Shown here piece by piece: positions 17,467 through 26,826 of a DNA stretch of 64,000 nucleotides; position 1 is the stretch's first letter, and the number at the start of each line of letters is the position of its first letter. Location: assembly GCF_000513855.1 (NCBI RefSeq), contig NZ_KI911318.1:1-64000 (forward strand). Direction: 5' to 3'. The DNA comes from Desulfurococcus amylolyticus Z-533. Lineage in GTDB: Archaea; Thermoproteota; Thermoprotei_A; Sulfolobales; Desulfurococcaceae. The notes below the pieces were generated by a model. The model did not search any database and had not been told where the DNA came from. It saw nothing but the letters and a program-made list of their open reading frames with translations. The position numbers and the translations under genes were made by a program.

Positions 17467-18441
17467 TTACGTCACCTCCTCATCCAGCTTCCCGGCGAGA
17501 TACCATGCTATAGCTTTTGCAAGGGGAGCCGGTACAGCTTCTCCCACCATGTTATACTGTTCATCCCTTCCACCTATAAAAACAAATGTGTCGGTGAAAC
17601 CCATCAGCCTGGCTTGCTCTCTAACCGTGAGAAATCTGTCCTCGAATGGATGTATAAACCTTGATGATCCAAGGACTGTTGGAGCTATAGTATTTGGATT
17701 CAACTTAACCATGTTTGGAAGGGGTTTTTCTGCACCATGGTAGTGGATTAACGCATCTCCCCATCTCAACCGGTGGATTCTCTTAAGCTTCCTCCATGGG
17801 GGGTCTGGGGGCCTCTCATGATTTGGGAACGCTTCACCTGGCTCTGGTAGATTGCTCAATGCCTCCTTAACGGTTATCCTTCTCGAGGATTTCCTCGGTG
17901 TTATGGGAATATTCGATATGAATACTCTTTTTCTATGACTAGGTGTTTCATAGTCCTCGGCTAGCAAGGCGTTAAAGTATATCTTCTCATAGCCTACGCG
18001 CTTGAACTCTATTGATAATGCATCACGTAATCCATCCTCAGTTATTGCTGGTACATTCTCCATTACGAATATTTTCGGGCGATAATACCCGACGATCCTT
18101 ATAAAGTGTAATGTTAGCTGGCCCATAGGATCACTGTATAAGCGGTCTAACGGATCCCTTTTCCTCATAGGATTAGCACCTGTGAATGGCTCACAGGGCG
18201 GGCTACCTATGATTACATCAATTTCATCGGGTTTCACTATACCCGTTAATAACTCCTTGTCTAACTCCTTGACATCCTCGTTAACCACTAGTGCATGGGG
18301 GAAATTGGTTTTATAGGTTAGGGCAGCTGGTTTGAAATTGTCAATGGCTAGCAGGGATTTGAATCTACCTGTGAGATGGAATCCTAGTGAGAAGCCCCCT
18401 GCACCAGAGAATACATCTATGTATTTATAAACAGTCTTCAC
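17467..18441 (-). CDS. DNA (cytosine-5) methyltransferase
   Basis: SAM-dependent C5-cytosine methyltransferase of 324 residues. Conserved motifs in order: I DVFSGAGGFSLGFHLTG, IV GSPPCEPFTGAN with the catalytic Pro-Cys, VI VMENVPAI, VIII SHRKRVFIS, IX RFLTVREQARLMGF and X NMVGEAVPAPLAKA. The target-recognition region between VIII and IX is short. No restriction endonuclease is adjacent; instead it sits three bases after TFE and abuts the SPOUT gene. The order suggests a housekeeping rather than restriction role, but that is inference. Substrate could be DNA or, less likely, RNA. Confidence 0.9.
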   Translation of the reverse strand: MKTVYKYIDVFSGAGGFSLGFHLTGRFKSLLAIDNFKPAALTYKTNFPHALVVNEDVKELDKELLTGIVKPDEIDVIIGSPPCEPFTGANPMRKRDPLDRLYSDPMGQLTLHFIRIVGYYRPKIFVMENVPAITEDGLRDALSIEFKRVGYEKIYFNALLAEDYETPSHRKRVFISNIPITPRKSSRRITVKEALSNLPEPGEAFPNHERPPDPPWRKLKRIHRLRWGDALIHYHGAEKPLPNMVKLNPNTIAPTVLGSSRFIHPFEDRFLTVREQARLMGFTDTFVFIGGRDEQYNMVGEAVPAPLAKAIAWYLAGKLDEEVT

Positions 18442-18443
18442 TT

Positions 18444-18923
18444 CTAAACCCGTTCAACCCTCTTAATTAAATTATCTACTTTACTAATCAACTCCTTTAA
18501 GACTTCCACCGTCTTAGACTTATCGGCTTCAACCAATACCTCACCATCCACGGGGCATATATAATCGTTAGCGTATGCTTCGTCAAGCGTGTATCTTCTA
18601 CCGCACTGTGGACACTCGTAGAGAATGTTTTCCTCCTCAAAATTCAATCGTAACACTAGTTTTTCACGTGTTTTACGGAGTCTCTGGAGTAAGAGGTTTT
18701 TAAGAGCTGGTGGATTGAGTCTCCATATATGGAGAACCCCCTCTTGTGTTCTGAGCTTGCCTGGAATAACGATGTTTTCCTCTGACATCTTCTGGAGTAT
18801 TTTCCTGCCTTCATTAGACTTTATCCCCGTGTCATGAGTGAGGAGCTCCTCGGCAACGTATCCATGCTCTATAATATGCATTAGTAATTTGTACCCGGGA
18901 TCTCCATAGATTCCCTTAATCAA
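18444..18923 (-). CDS. tfe: Transcription factor E (TFE alpha)
   Basis: General transcription factor related to TFIIE-alpha that helps promoter opening. N-terminal winged helix (YKLLMHIIEHGYVAEELLTHDTGIKSNEGRKIL), then a zinc ribbon CPQCGRRYTLDEAYANDYICPVDG in which the second pair is reduced to one Cys plus neighbouring residues, and a C-terminal helix KTVEVLKELISKVDNLIKRVERV. The start is uncertain: the only ordinary codon is TTG at 18923, yet coding-like sequence (EEERAVNKVDEEVLGVVKE) continues in frame to about 18998 without ATG or GTG. Upstream of the methyltransferase in one operon. Confidence 0.85.
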   Translation of the reverse strand: MIKGIYGDPGYKLLMHIIEHGYVAEELLTHDTGIKSNEGRKILQKMSEENIVIPGKLRTQEGVLHIWRLNPPALKNLLLQRLRKTREKLVLRLNFEEENILYECPQCGRRYTLDEAYANDYICPVDGEVLVEADKSKTVEVLKELISKVDNLIKRVERV

Positions 18924-19141
18924 CTCCTTTACTACGCCGAGGACTTCCTCATCAACCTTATTTACCGCTCTTTCTTCCTCAGTTTTAACAGTTTTGCTCA
19001 GTTTCCTTCACCATCCCTTGCTTTGTCATGCCCCTATATTATATTTCCATTTAAGGGGGTTATATTCTGATTTAAATCAATGAATCCCTGTATATATCTC
19101 TCGTATTTTTTAAGGCTGTAATAGGCTTGAAGTAATAATAG

Positions 19142-19423
19142 GTGAGCGGCTTGTGGACACTTATATTAAGGATTGAAAGCAAGGGATGCGCCGGCTGTAT
19201 TACAACGGCCCTCGCACACCTCTTCAAGATAAAGGGGGTCTCCGGCGTCAAGGTGCGTGGAAGAGAGATACTCGTCCTCCTAAATGATAAAAATCTCGTG
19301 GATAACGTGTTGAATAATCCATCTTTGAGAGAATACTATGTTATTAAGGAATGGAGCATTGTCGAAGGGGATATCTTAGATAATCGATTAAGGTTCGCCC
19401 TTCAATCAAATACAAAGGTTTAA
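19142..19423 (+). CDS. Small HMA-like protein with GCAGC motif
   Basis: A 93-residue protein whose first 65 residues alternate strands and helices in a ferredoxin-like order: LWTLILRIESKGCAGCITTALAHLFKIKGVSGVKVRGREILVLLND. The CAGC pair at the first helix and the GVSGVKV strand recall heavy-metal-associated domains, where a CxxC binds Cu or Zn. The usual GMTC context is absent, so metal binding is a suggestion. The GTG start follows a TATA-like TATTTTTTAA by about 26 bases, so the mRNA may be leaderless. Confidence 0.5.
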   Translation: MSGLWTLILRIESKGCAGCITTALAHLFKIKGVSGVKVRGREILVLLNDKNLVDNVLNNPSLREYYVIKEWSIVEGDILDNRLRFALQSNTKV

Positions 19424-19494
19424 AGAAGAACTTGGATTAAAAGTCGGTTGTAAAAGTAAACGAGTTTATATGGCTGCTAGTATTCATGGTTAAT

Positions 19495-20751
19495 CTATTG
19501 GAAGATTAATGGGGCCTCCTTATCTTCCTTATTCTCAGCGTATTCTTCTATCCTCCGTAGCTTCTTCTTGCTCCTTACTTTTTCTATGGCCTTTAGGAAG
19601 TCGTTCATTGTGACTTGTCTACGGTTATCTCTGATCGCATTGTAGCCGGCTTCTGTTACCACGGCTTTTATCTCCGCCCCAGTGAATCCATCAGTCATCC
19701 TGGCTAATTCCTGGAAATTAATGTTCTCAGCTAGCTTCATCCTCCTTGTATGTATCCTGAATATCTCTATCCTGCCGTTGAAGTCTGGCAATGGGACCTC
19801 TACTATCCTATCTAATCTTCCGGGTCTCAGTATAGCTGGATCCAGTATATCTATTCTGTTAGTGGCAGCAATTATTTTAACCCTGTCGAGAGGCCTGAAT
19901 CCATCTATTTCAGCCAGTAACTGCATTAGCGTCCTCTGTACTTCTCTTTCACCGCTTGTCCCTATATCTATCCTCTTAGCTGCTATAGCGTCTAGCTCAT
20001 CTATGAATACTATTGAGGGGGCCTTCTTCCTCGCTAGCTCGAAGAGCTCCCTAACTATCCTAGCTCCTTCGCCTATGAATTTCTGGACGAGCTCACTGCC
20101 CACTATAGCTATGAATGTGGCATTTGATTCTGCTGCAACAGCTTTAGCCAGCATTGTCTTACCGCATCCAGGTGGCCCATACAATAGGACTCCTTTAGGT
20201 GGCTCTATCCCTATCTCCTCGAATAACTTGGGGTTTTTCAATGGTAGCTCGACCACCTCTCTCAACTCCCGTATCTGCTCTGAGAGCCCGCCTATATCCT
20301 CATACCTCACACTCGGCTTCTCGATTACCTCCATTAATTGCACATATGTATCCGTGTATGAGGGCAGTACTTCAACAATTGCCGAGCCACGTTGATTAAG
20401 GGCTACTCTTACACCGGGTTTAATCAGGTTCTTATCGATGTTGTCGGCTATCGCCACTACTAGGTTGGGTCCAGTGGTACTTTTAACTACGGCTCTTCCA
20501 TCGCCTAGAACATATTCTATCACTCCTTCTATCAGGGGAGGGGATATAAGTTTCTCGAGCTCGGATTTATAGTAGTTCACCTTCATTAAGAGCTTTTCAC
20601 GCTCCATCTCGAGGAGCCTTATCTTGGACTCAAGATATTTAATATAGTCTTCACCACTGACTACTGCGTCAAGTTTTTCGATAATGTTATCCCGGTTATC
20701 CTTACCCATATCGCTGCTCATGGCTTTGAACCCCTCATATAATGCCCTCAT
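19495..20751 (-). CDS. pan: Proteasome-activating nucleotidase PAN
   Basis: Hexameric AAA ATPase that unfolds substrates and opens the 20S gate. N-terminal coiled coil ([32 protein letters not shown]), OB domain, Walker A GPPGCGKT, Walker [10 protein letters not shown], second region of homology [16 protein letters not shown]. The C-terminus ends LIFQ: PAN normally ends in a hydrophobic-Tyr-X motif that docks into the alpha ring; here Tyr is replaced by Phe. Three Met codons (1, 11, 15) could serve as start. It is divergent from the MBF1 gene. Confidence 0.95.
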   Translation of the reverse strand: MRALYEGFKAMSSDMGKDNRDNIIEKLDAVVSGEDYIKYLESKIRLLEMEREKLLMKVNYYKSELEKLISPPLIEGVIEYVLGDGRAVVKSTTGPNLVVAIADNIDKNLIKPGVRVALNQRGSAIVEVLPSYTDTYVQLMEVIEKPSVRYEDIGGLSEQIRELREVVELPLKNPKLFEEIGIEPPKGVLLYGPPGCGKTMLAKAVAAESNATFIAIVGSELVQKFIGEGARIVRELFELARKKAPSIVFIDELDAIAAKRIDIGTSGEREVQRTLMQLLAEIDGFRPLDRVKIIAATNRIDILDPAILRPGRLDRIVEVPLPDFNGRIEIFRIHTRRMKLAENINFQELARMTDGFTGAEIKAVVTEAGYNAIRDNRRQVTMNDFLKAIEKVRSKKKLRRIEEYAENKEDKEAPLIFQ

Positions 20752-20834
20752 GAAACAAATTTAAATCGTAGAGCATTAATGCAATGGTTTAATGAATTAT
20801 AATCCTAGTATAGTGTTAAAGAAGATGGGTGGCA

Positions 20835-21329
20835 ATGATGTCTTGCTACTGTGAAATATGTGGAAAAGAAGTAGAGAAGAACCAGTGTAGGAAAATAGTT
20901 ATTGAAGGTAGCATCCTTAATGTATGCCCTCAGTGCTATAACAGGTTGATCACGCAGGGTAAAGCTAGACCCTATGTTGAGGAGAGAAAGGAGCGTCAAC
21001 CGGCCCCTAAGCAGGTGGCTAAACCCGTCAAACCAAGGGTGAGGGAGGAGTATGAAGTAGTCGAGGACTATGCTAGGAGGGTCAGGGAGGCTAGGGAGAG
21101 GCTTGGGTGGACGCAGCAGGTTCTTGCTCAAAAAGTAAGGGAGAGTGAGAACATTATTAAGAGGATTGAGTCCGGTAGACTGAAGCCCGGCATAGATCTA
21201 GCTAGGAGACTTGAGAAGGTGCTTGGTATAAAACTACTTGAGCCAGTAGTCGAGGAAAACGTGTCGTCGAATCATGAGAGCAGCGAGGACTTAACAATAG
21301 GCGACCTCATCAGGTTTAAACGGGAGTAG
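20835..21329 (+). CDS. mbf1: Multiprotein bridging factor 1 homologue (MBF1)
   Basis: A protein of about 164 residues with an N-terminal zinc ribbon (CYCEICGKEVEKNQ...CPQC) and a Cro-like helix-turn-helix (YARRVREARERLGWTQQVLAQKVRESENIIKRIESGRLKPGIDLARRLEKVLG). Archaeal MBF1 binds the small ribosomal subunit and affects translation; in eukaryotes it is a coactivator. Start codons GTG 20829, ATG 20835 and ATG 20838 compete; the SD-like GGGTGG lies just upstream. It precedes HflX by 16 bases and the three genes MBF1-HflX-Trm56 look like one operon. Confidence 0.93.
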   Translation: MMSCYCEICGKEVEKNQCRKIVIEGSILNVCPQCYNRLITQGKARPYVEERKERQPAPKQVAKPVKPRVREEYEVVEDYARRVREARERLGWTQQVLAQKVRESENIIKRIESGRLKPGIDLARRLEKVLGIKLLEPVVEENVSSNHESSEDLTIGDLIRFKRE

Positions 21330-21345
21330 GGGTGTCCGGGAAGTA

Positions 21346-22401
21346 TTGAGGGTTGTCGTGGTAGTACCGAGGAAATATTGGGTTTTCCTCGAGGAGGAGC
21401 TGGGACTAGTTAAAACCATTTACAGTGACATAGTAGAAGTGTTGAAGACGAAGGGTTCCCCATCAGGAACATACCTACCGAGGGAGAAGATCGAGTTTTT
21501 ACGTGGCAGCGACTTTGATAAGTTAATAGTGATGGATAGGCTTAAACCAATACAGATAGTTAACCTGATTAAAGAATTAAGGAGGGATGTGATCGACAGG
21601 GTTATGTTGATCCTCGAGATATTCGCTGAACACGCTGGCTCGAAGGAAGCCAAGATGCAGATAGAGCTTGCTAGGCTGAAATACTATATTCCACTAGTCA
21701 AGGAAGCTATAAGATATGCTAAGATAGGCGAGTTACACGGCTTCCTCGGTGCTGGTAGATATGGGTATGAGAAGTACTATCTAATGCTTAAGAAGAGGGA
21801 GGCCAGGGTGAGGAGGGAGTTAGAGGAGCTTAGGAGGATACGTGGAATAAGGAGAATGCAGAGGCTTAAAGCTGGATTCCCCCATGTCGCGATAGCAGGA
21901 TATACATGTGCAGGCAAGACAACCCTATTCAATGCGATCACAGGGTTAAATATGCTGGTTGGACCGGAACCCTTTACAACGCTCTCCCCTAAATCTCGTA
22001 GGATAGTTTATAGGGATACATCGTTCATCCTAACCGATACCGTTGGCTTCATAAGAGATCTACCGCCTGAGGTTATTGAAGCGTTTTACGCTACACTTGA
22101 GGAGATCACCGCAGCGGATGTTATAGTGAATGTTGTGGATGCTTCCAAACCGATTGAGAGGATAAGAATAGAGCTTGAGACAACCAGGGAGATACTCAGT
22201 AGGATCGGGGTTCATAGTAAACCCATGGTAGTGGCATTGAATAAGATAGACCTGGTGGATGACTATGCTAGTATCACAAGTGAAGTCAAGGTATTACTGG
22301 CTAGTAATGAGACCCTTGTACCCATTTCCTCGGTTAAGAGGATTAATATCGATAGATTAATGGATACAGTATACATGTTAGTTAAGGGTGGCTACCAGTG
22401 A
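21346..22401 (+). CDS. hflX: GTPase HflX
   Basis: Ribosome-associated GTPase that splits stalled ribosomes under stress. N-terminal HflX domain with a long helical linker (KKREARVRRELEELRRIRGIRRMQR), then the G domain: G1 GYTCAGKTT, G3 DTVGFIRDLPPEVIEAF (the hydrophobic replacement typical of HflX) and G4 NKID. 351 residues. The start is a TTG. Its stop overlaps the GTG start of the Trm56 gene, so translation is coupled. Confidence 0.92.
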   Translation: MRVVVVVPRKYWVFLEEELGLVKTIYSDIVEVLKTKGSPSGTYLPREKIEFLRGSDFDKLIVMDRLKPIQIVNLIKELRRDVIDRVMLILEIFAEHAGSKEAKMQIELARLKYYIPLVKEAIRYAKIGELHGFLGAGRYGYEKYYLMLKKREARVRRELEELRRIRGIRRMQRLKAGFPHVAIAGYTCAGKTTLFNAITGLNMLVGPEPFTTLSPKSRRIVYRDTSFILTDTVGFIRDLPPEVIEAFYATLEEITAADVIVNVVDASKPIERIRIELETTREILSRIGVHSKPMVVALNKIDLVDDYASITSEVKVLLASNETLVPISSVKRINIDRLMDTVYMLVKGGYQ

Positions 22402-22937
22402 AGATATACGTGTTAAGGTATGGTCATAGGCCGGGTAGGGATAAACGGGTCACTACGCATGTAGCTCTTGTATCAAGGGCTTTTGGGGCCAACGGATTCA
22501 TACTTGGTGATGTTGTTGACGAGTCTATACGTAGAACCCTTGAGAAAGTCGTGGATTTGTGGGGTGGGAGAATACATTTCGAGATGGGAGTCGACTCCTA
22601 TAAGTATTGCCTTGAGTGGAAGAGAAATAGTGGACTGGTGGTTCATTTAACAATGTATGGACTACACGTTGATGACGTAGTCAATGAGATAAGGAATACT
22701 GGTAGAGATATACTCATAGTAGTGGGATCGAGAAAAGTACCCGGGTTCTTCTATGAGGTTGCAGACTATAATGTAGCTATAGGACATCAACCCCACTCGG
22801 AGGTAGCTGCCTTAGCCATCTTTCTGGATAGATTATTCATGGGGAGAGAGTTGTCTCTTAAATTCCCTGATGCAAAGCTCGAGATAATTCCTTCTCCACG
22901 TGGTAAAAAAGTTAGAAGGATTACTCGGGGTGAATAA
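22398..22937 (+). CDS. tRNA (cytidine-56-2'-O)-methyltransferase Trm56
   Basis: Archaeal SPOUT methyltransferase that methylates the ribose of C56 in the tRNA T-loop. Key segments are LRYGHRPGRDKRVTTHVALVSRAFGA, GDVVDESIRRTLEKVVDLWGG, LTMYGLHVDD and the SAM-binding knot VVGSRKVPGFFYEVADYNVAIGHQPHSEVAALA. The 179-residue length is normal. It overlaps HflX by four bases and is convergent with the membrane gene at 22955. Confidence 0.93.
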   Translation: MKIYVLRYGHRPGRDKRVTTHVALVSRAFGANGFILGDVVDESIRRTLEKVVDLWGGRIHFEMGVDSYKYCLEWKRNSGLVVHLTMYGLHVDDVVNEIRNTGRDILIVVGSRKVPGFFYEVADYNVAIGHQPHSEVAALAIFLDRLFMGRELSLKFPDAKLEIIPSPRGKKVRRITRGE

Positions 22938-22954
22938 TTTGTTCAGTCGTTGGG

Positions 22955-23887
22955 TCACTGCTTCAACATAGTTATCCTTAATAACAGTATGCATGACGCA
23001 AAGGATGCTACCAGCGTAATCAATGGTAATAGGGTTACAAGTATTGGTGGCGAATCACTTATTCTCTGGAACTCTACTTTATAATAGTTCAAAGTAGTAT
23101 TTTCCAGCTGCCCCATTGAGAGAACATATATTGTTAGATTGCCGCTGGATAGATATGATGCAGCACTATATGTTATAGGGCCACCGCTGGGTATGGATGT
23201 CGATAATGGTATATCTATAGAGCCCTGGTTATTATAGGCTCTTACAATAATCAATGGTATATACTGATCCCTGACCTGAATTGATAGGTTAACGAGTGCC
23301 ACCCCGTTTACAGTATCCCTTAAAACATATGAGTATCTGTATGTTTCATTCCCTAATACCACTGGCTCCAGCTGGGAGAAAGGTATAGAGAATCCCCGTT
23401 CGTTAACGCTGTAGCCGGAGCCTAAACCAGTGTTCAAGTAGAATATTTGAGCCAATGCATTAGAGGCTGCAAGCATCGATAACACGGTCATTATGATAGC
23501 TAGTTTCAGCCCACTCCTTCTTCTCACAGCAATCCATGCTGCTACAACTATTATGAGTGTGCCTATAGCGTTAACTGTTTCAACATATATGCTTACGCCT
23601 CTAGCAGTGATCACAGCATAACTTGAAGAAGCTGGGAGCAGAGTTAACGTCGAAGCAGCCCCGCTTGATACGGTGATATAGTTGGAGCCTTTCCCAACAT
23701 CAACCAGTGCTAACCCGATGTTCTGCTTGAAGTATAAATGAATCACCTGCACGCTGTTAAGCGGTACTATCCAAGTATATGTGAGAGATGAATCCATTTG
23801 AAACACATATATTCCCACAGTTATTGAAGCTATGATAAGTATTATCCCGGCTAGGCCGGGAAGGGATATCTTCACCTCTATGCTCAT
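22955..23887 (-). CDS. Membrane-anchored surface protein, unknown function
   Basis: A 310-residue protein with an N-terminal transmembrane helix (LAGIILIIASITVGIYVF), a first outside domain, two central hydrophobic segments around residues 108-150 separated by RRRSGLK, a second beta-rich outside domain with N-glycosylation sequons, and a C-terminal helix (VTLLPLITLVASFASCILLL). I recognise no family. It is downstream of the S-layer gene on the same strand, about 140 bases away, so it may be an S-layer accessory or anchor. Confidence 0.6.
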   Translation of the reverse strand: MSIEVKISLPGLAGIILIIASITVGIYVFQMDSSLTYTWIVPLNSVQVIHLYFKQNIGLALVDVGKGSNYITVSSGAASTLTLLPASSSYAVITARGVSIYVETVNAIGTLIIVVAAWIAVRRRSGLKLAIIMTVLSMLAASNALAQIFYLNTGLGSGYSVNERGFSIPFSQLEPVVLGNETYRYSYVLRDTVNGVALVNLSIQVRDQYIPLIIVRAYNNQGSIDIPLSTSIPSGGPITYSAASYLSSGNLTIYVLSMGQLENTTLNYYKVEFQRISDSPPILVTLLPLITLVASFASCILLLRITMLKQ

Positions 23888-24025
23888 TTAATACACCATT
23901 TCCCTGGGCTAAATATACTACTATTAAGCAGGATTAAAAGAATATAGTTCAGGCCCTAGGTGGATTGATGAGTGAGTAAACGAGTTTAAATAGGTTTAAA
24001 AAAGGTTTAGGCTAGTTTAGGCTAG

Positions 24026-26722
24026 TTATTTCGAGACAATGCTTCTTCTAACAGTCAGGTATGCCAGTAGAGCGAATACCGTTGCCAATAGGGCGAATAT
24101 CACTGCAACTATTCCTATGTAGAAAGCATTACTAGCTGAGGCACTTGCGGTATCAGCCTTGCTCATAGCTGTGTCAACCTTACCGCTTACAGTGTTCAGA
24201 GTGTTCTGTATACTGCTTACACTACTTGAGACGTTATCAACCTTGCTTGCTACAGCGTTGACATCGCTCTTAGTGGCTGCCTCGTTCAACTTACTGCTAA
24301 TAGTGTCAATGCTACTCTGTATATTGTTTACGGTGTTCTTTATGGATGATACATCACTAGATACAGTGCTCAGGCTCTGTACTGTTGATGATAGTTGTGA
24401 GGTTATAGAGTTCAGCTGGTTTACAACATTGCTTATGCTCGTTGACAACGAATCAACCTTACCCCCGATAGTGTCCACCTTGCTTGCTACAGCGTTGACA
24501 TCGCTCTTAGTGGCCAGGTTGTCGAGCCTAGTGAGTATAGTGTTCACAGTGTTCTGTATGCTGCCTACCGTGGATGAAACACTGGAAACAGTATTGGCTA
24601 CATTGTTCACGGCATTTGCTACATTATTGATTCCATTTAAGATATTCGAGACATCATCAGCTGTAGCTAGTCTAGATATGTTGTTGACTACATATACGTA
24701 TCCTGGCAAGCTCTTATAGAAGCTTGTGCCTTTTACATAGATTAGTGACACAGCATATTTGCCTGGATGTACCATCGGTATCCACAGTCCAAGTATGCTG
24801 GTGAACTGGCTTGTTAAGACACCATTGCTGTCAGCAGTCCACCTCTGTACATTAGTGGTGACAGCTAGCAATGCATCGGTGTCATTAACCAGTATACCTG
24901 CGAATGTCACACCGGGAGTGAATCCGGTACCGAATACTCTAACTATACCGCTTCCAACAATCACAGGCGTGTAGTCACCTGTGAGCGAGGCCAACAGTAT
25001 CTTCGGAGTTATAACTGGGTTAGCATAATTGTTCAGGTTCAGTGAGAAGTTCACCAAGTGTTCACCTGTGACGCTGCCGACTAGCCTTATAACATACTCG
25101 CCTTCAGGTAGTGTTGGGACAACGAATTTCACGGTGAGAGCTCCATTGTTATCGGTTATAGCATTCTCTATCACTAGCACGTCGCCAAAGTACACGTTAA
25201 CAGTTTCACCTGGCTGTAAACCATACGCTGTCACCTGGATTATATCACCTAGGTACTGGCATTCACCACCATATATTGTACACTCGCTACAGTATCCAGT
25301 GCCAACAACGGTTTCACATGGACACACGATGAATGATGTAGTCATACCTGGTAGTGTAGCGCTTACCTTGTTATCTGGTAGTGGCTGGTTCGACACGGGG
25401 TTTAATGCCTGCCAGTATGCGGCAGTACCTACCACGACTGCTAAGCTGTACTCGTAGTCCCAGATATCGATGCCCCATATGTAGTGGGCACCGTATGTGG
25501 TTCCTAGTGGAATAGTTATATTGAATGTTACATTACCATCCTTGCCTAGAGGTATATCGGTTGCAAGCCATGTTATCTTGTCTAGTGAGACATTGAGGAA
25601 GTTAGCATTGTAGCCCCATTCATTTCCAGGGCCGTATCCATAAGCCACTATAGTGATCGTCTGACCCGGCAACACCATTGGGGCTGGCCCGCCACACTGT
25701 GGTACACCGCCGCTCACATAGCATAACAGTGGTCTAACCAGGTAATAGGTGTTCCTGAACTCGTATTTCACACCACTGCTTAATGTCACTCTGGGTATGT
25801 ATAAGCCTGCAGTCATATTGGTGGCTAGATAGGTCTTCAGGTCTGTTATATCGAAGAAGCCGTTTGCATCAGCAAGTAGTCCACCGGTTATGTTGAATAC
25901 GTATACTACGTTAGTGAAGTTAGTGTTGTATAACTCTACTACTGTAATATTGGCATTGGCTGGGAAGCCGTAGCCTACTAGTGAGATTGACTCTACATCC
26001 CTACCATTACCCTCGTTGGGTGATAACACTACCTGTGGTAGTATGGTTAGAGTGGCGTTCTTCGTCATACCTGAGAATGCTACATTTGCATCAGAGGTTA
26101 CAATGTATAAGCCGCCTGGCAGTAGGAATGATGATGAGAACTGTATGGTTGTTCCAGCGTGACCGGAGGAGTCGGCTGTAATGCCTGCATTATATGATGT
26201 ATCATTAAAGAATATAGTGTTTACAGCAGTTCCCTCTGGTAAACCATATATGTCAACGCTCACAGATTTGAAGTTTCCACGCCCATCAACTATTGTAGTG
26301 GCTGATGGTGAAACCTCTATTAATGGGTATACGTAGATGGTTGCCTGATCGGATCCGATGAATGGAATAGACACGGTTACTAATAGTGTTGGTGGATCAG
26401 CTGTACCGATGTTTGGCAGTAGCTTGGGTATTTGAACCGTTGCATTGTATGTACCGGGTGTCGGTGGGTAGAACTGTTGTGTAACATATACCTCTCCGGT
26501 GTTTGCATTGGATACCTCTATAGTTACAGATGAAGCGAAGGGGACGTTAATGGTCACAGTTATTATGCCACCAGGGTATACACCCTCCCCATCGGGTCCA
26601 TCGCCTCTTACAGCTTGTATTATTCCTCCCTGGGCGTTTACTGGTACTAGTACTGCTAGGTTCACTAACATGGGTGTTAATAGGGCTAGAGCCAATATGA
26701 TGGATATTATCCTATTGGACAT
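24026..26722 (-). CDS. S-layer glycoprotein, tetrabrachion-like
   Basis: An 898-residue cell-surface protein. It has a signal peptide (ISIILALALLTPMLVNLAVLVPVNAQG), about 680 residues of repeated beta-sandwich modules with patterns such as GYG...PG and many N-glycosylation sequons, two Cys-rich patches, then ~190 residues of coiled coil rich in Ser, Val, Asn and Asp (NNVANTVSSVSSTVGS and similar), and a C-terminal membrane helix (GIVAVIFALLATVFALLAYL) with a basic end. Order and neighbour (giant subtilase upstream) match tetrabrachion of Staphylothermus, which has arms, a stalk and a membrane anchor, but the stalk here is much shorter. The family call is by architecture, not by residue identity. 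Confidence 0.75.
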   Translation of the reverse strand: MSNRIISIILALALLTPMLVNLAVLVPVNAQGGIIQAVRGDGPDGEGVYPGGIITVTINVPFASSVTIEVSNANTGEVYVTQQFYPPTPGTYNATVQIPKLLPNIGTADPPTLLVTVSIPFIGSDQATIYVYPLIEVSPSATTIVDGRGNFKSVSVDIYGLPEGTAVNTIFFNDTSYNAGITADSSGHAGTTIQFSSSFLLPGGLYIVTSDANVAFSGMTKNATLTILPQVVLSPNEGNGRDVESISLVGYGFPANANITVVELYNTNFTNVVYVFNITGGLLADANGFFDITDLKTYLATNMTAGLYIPRVTLSSGVKYEFRNTYYLVRPLLCYVSGGVPQCGGPAPMVLPGQTITIVAYGYGPGNEWGYNANFLNVSLDKITWLATDIPLGKDGNVTFNITIPLGTTYGAHYIWGIDIWDYEYSLAVVVGTAAYWQALNPVSNQPLPDNKVSATLPGMTTSFIVCPCETVVGTGYCSECTIYGGECQYLGDIIQVTAYGLQPGETVNVYFGDVLVIENAITDNNGALTVKFVVPTLPEGEYVIRLVGSVTGEHLVNFSLNLNNYANPVITPKILLASLTGDYTPVIVGSGIVRVFGTGFTPGVTFAGILVNDTDALLAVTTNVQRWTADSNGVLTSQFTSILGLWIPMVHPGKYAVSLIYVKGTSFYKSLPGYVYVVNNISRLATADDVSNILNGINNVANAVNNVANTVSSVSSTVGSIQNTVNTILTRLDNLATKSDVNAVASKVDTIGGKVDSLSTSISNVVNQLNSITSQLSSTVQSLSTVSSDVSSIKNTVNNIQSSIDTISSKLNEAATKSDVNAVASKVDNVSSSVSSIQNTLNTVSGKVDTAMSKADTASASASNAFYIGIVAVIFALLATVFALLAYLTVRRSIVSK
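24240..24514 (-). repeat. Repeated 38-bp block in the S-layer coiled coil
   Basis: A 38-base identical block occurs at 24240-24277 and at 24477-24514 inside the S-layer gene. Both encode the segment ATKSDVNAVASKVD in the same frame, 79 codons apart. Identity at the nucleotide level implies recent duplication or gene conversion of part of the stalk. Confidence 0.85.
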
Positions 26723-26794
26723 ACATACTTCACCAAATCTTCTCTGATTACTTTCCAGAGTTATAAGATGAATGTTTACACAAGTATATGCATA

Positions 26795-26814
26795 GTGTAT
26801 ACATGTGTATACAC
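26795..26814. promoter_or_regulatory. Tandem GTGTATACA motifs upstream of the S-layer gene
   Basis: Two 9-base copies of GTGTATACA (26795-26803 and 26805-26813) separated by one base, each with a palindromic GTATAC core, lie about 75 bases upstream of the S-layer start. The spacing of about one helical turn suits a dimeric repressor or activator. Binding is a suggestion only. Confidence 0.35.
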
Positions 26815-26826
26815 CATTATCTACAA

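Noticed and set aside
19440-19460. GGTTGTAAAAG as a possible IS200/IS605 end
   Set aside because: The TTAC-AAC part matches on the minus strand but no hairpin or GGAGG follows.
24159-24719. 186-residue plus-strand frame opposite the S-layer stalk
   Set aside because: Composition mirrors the coiled-coil codons; no start signals and no recognisable protein.
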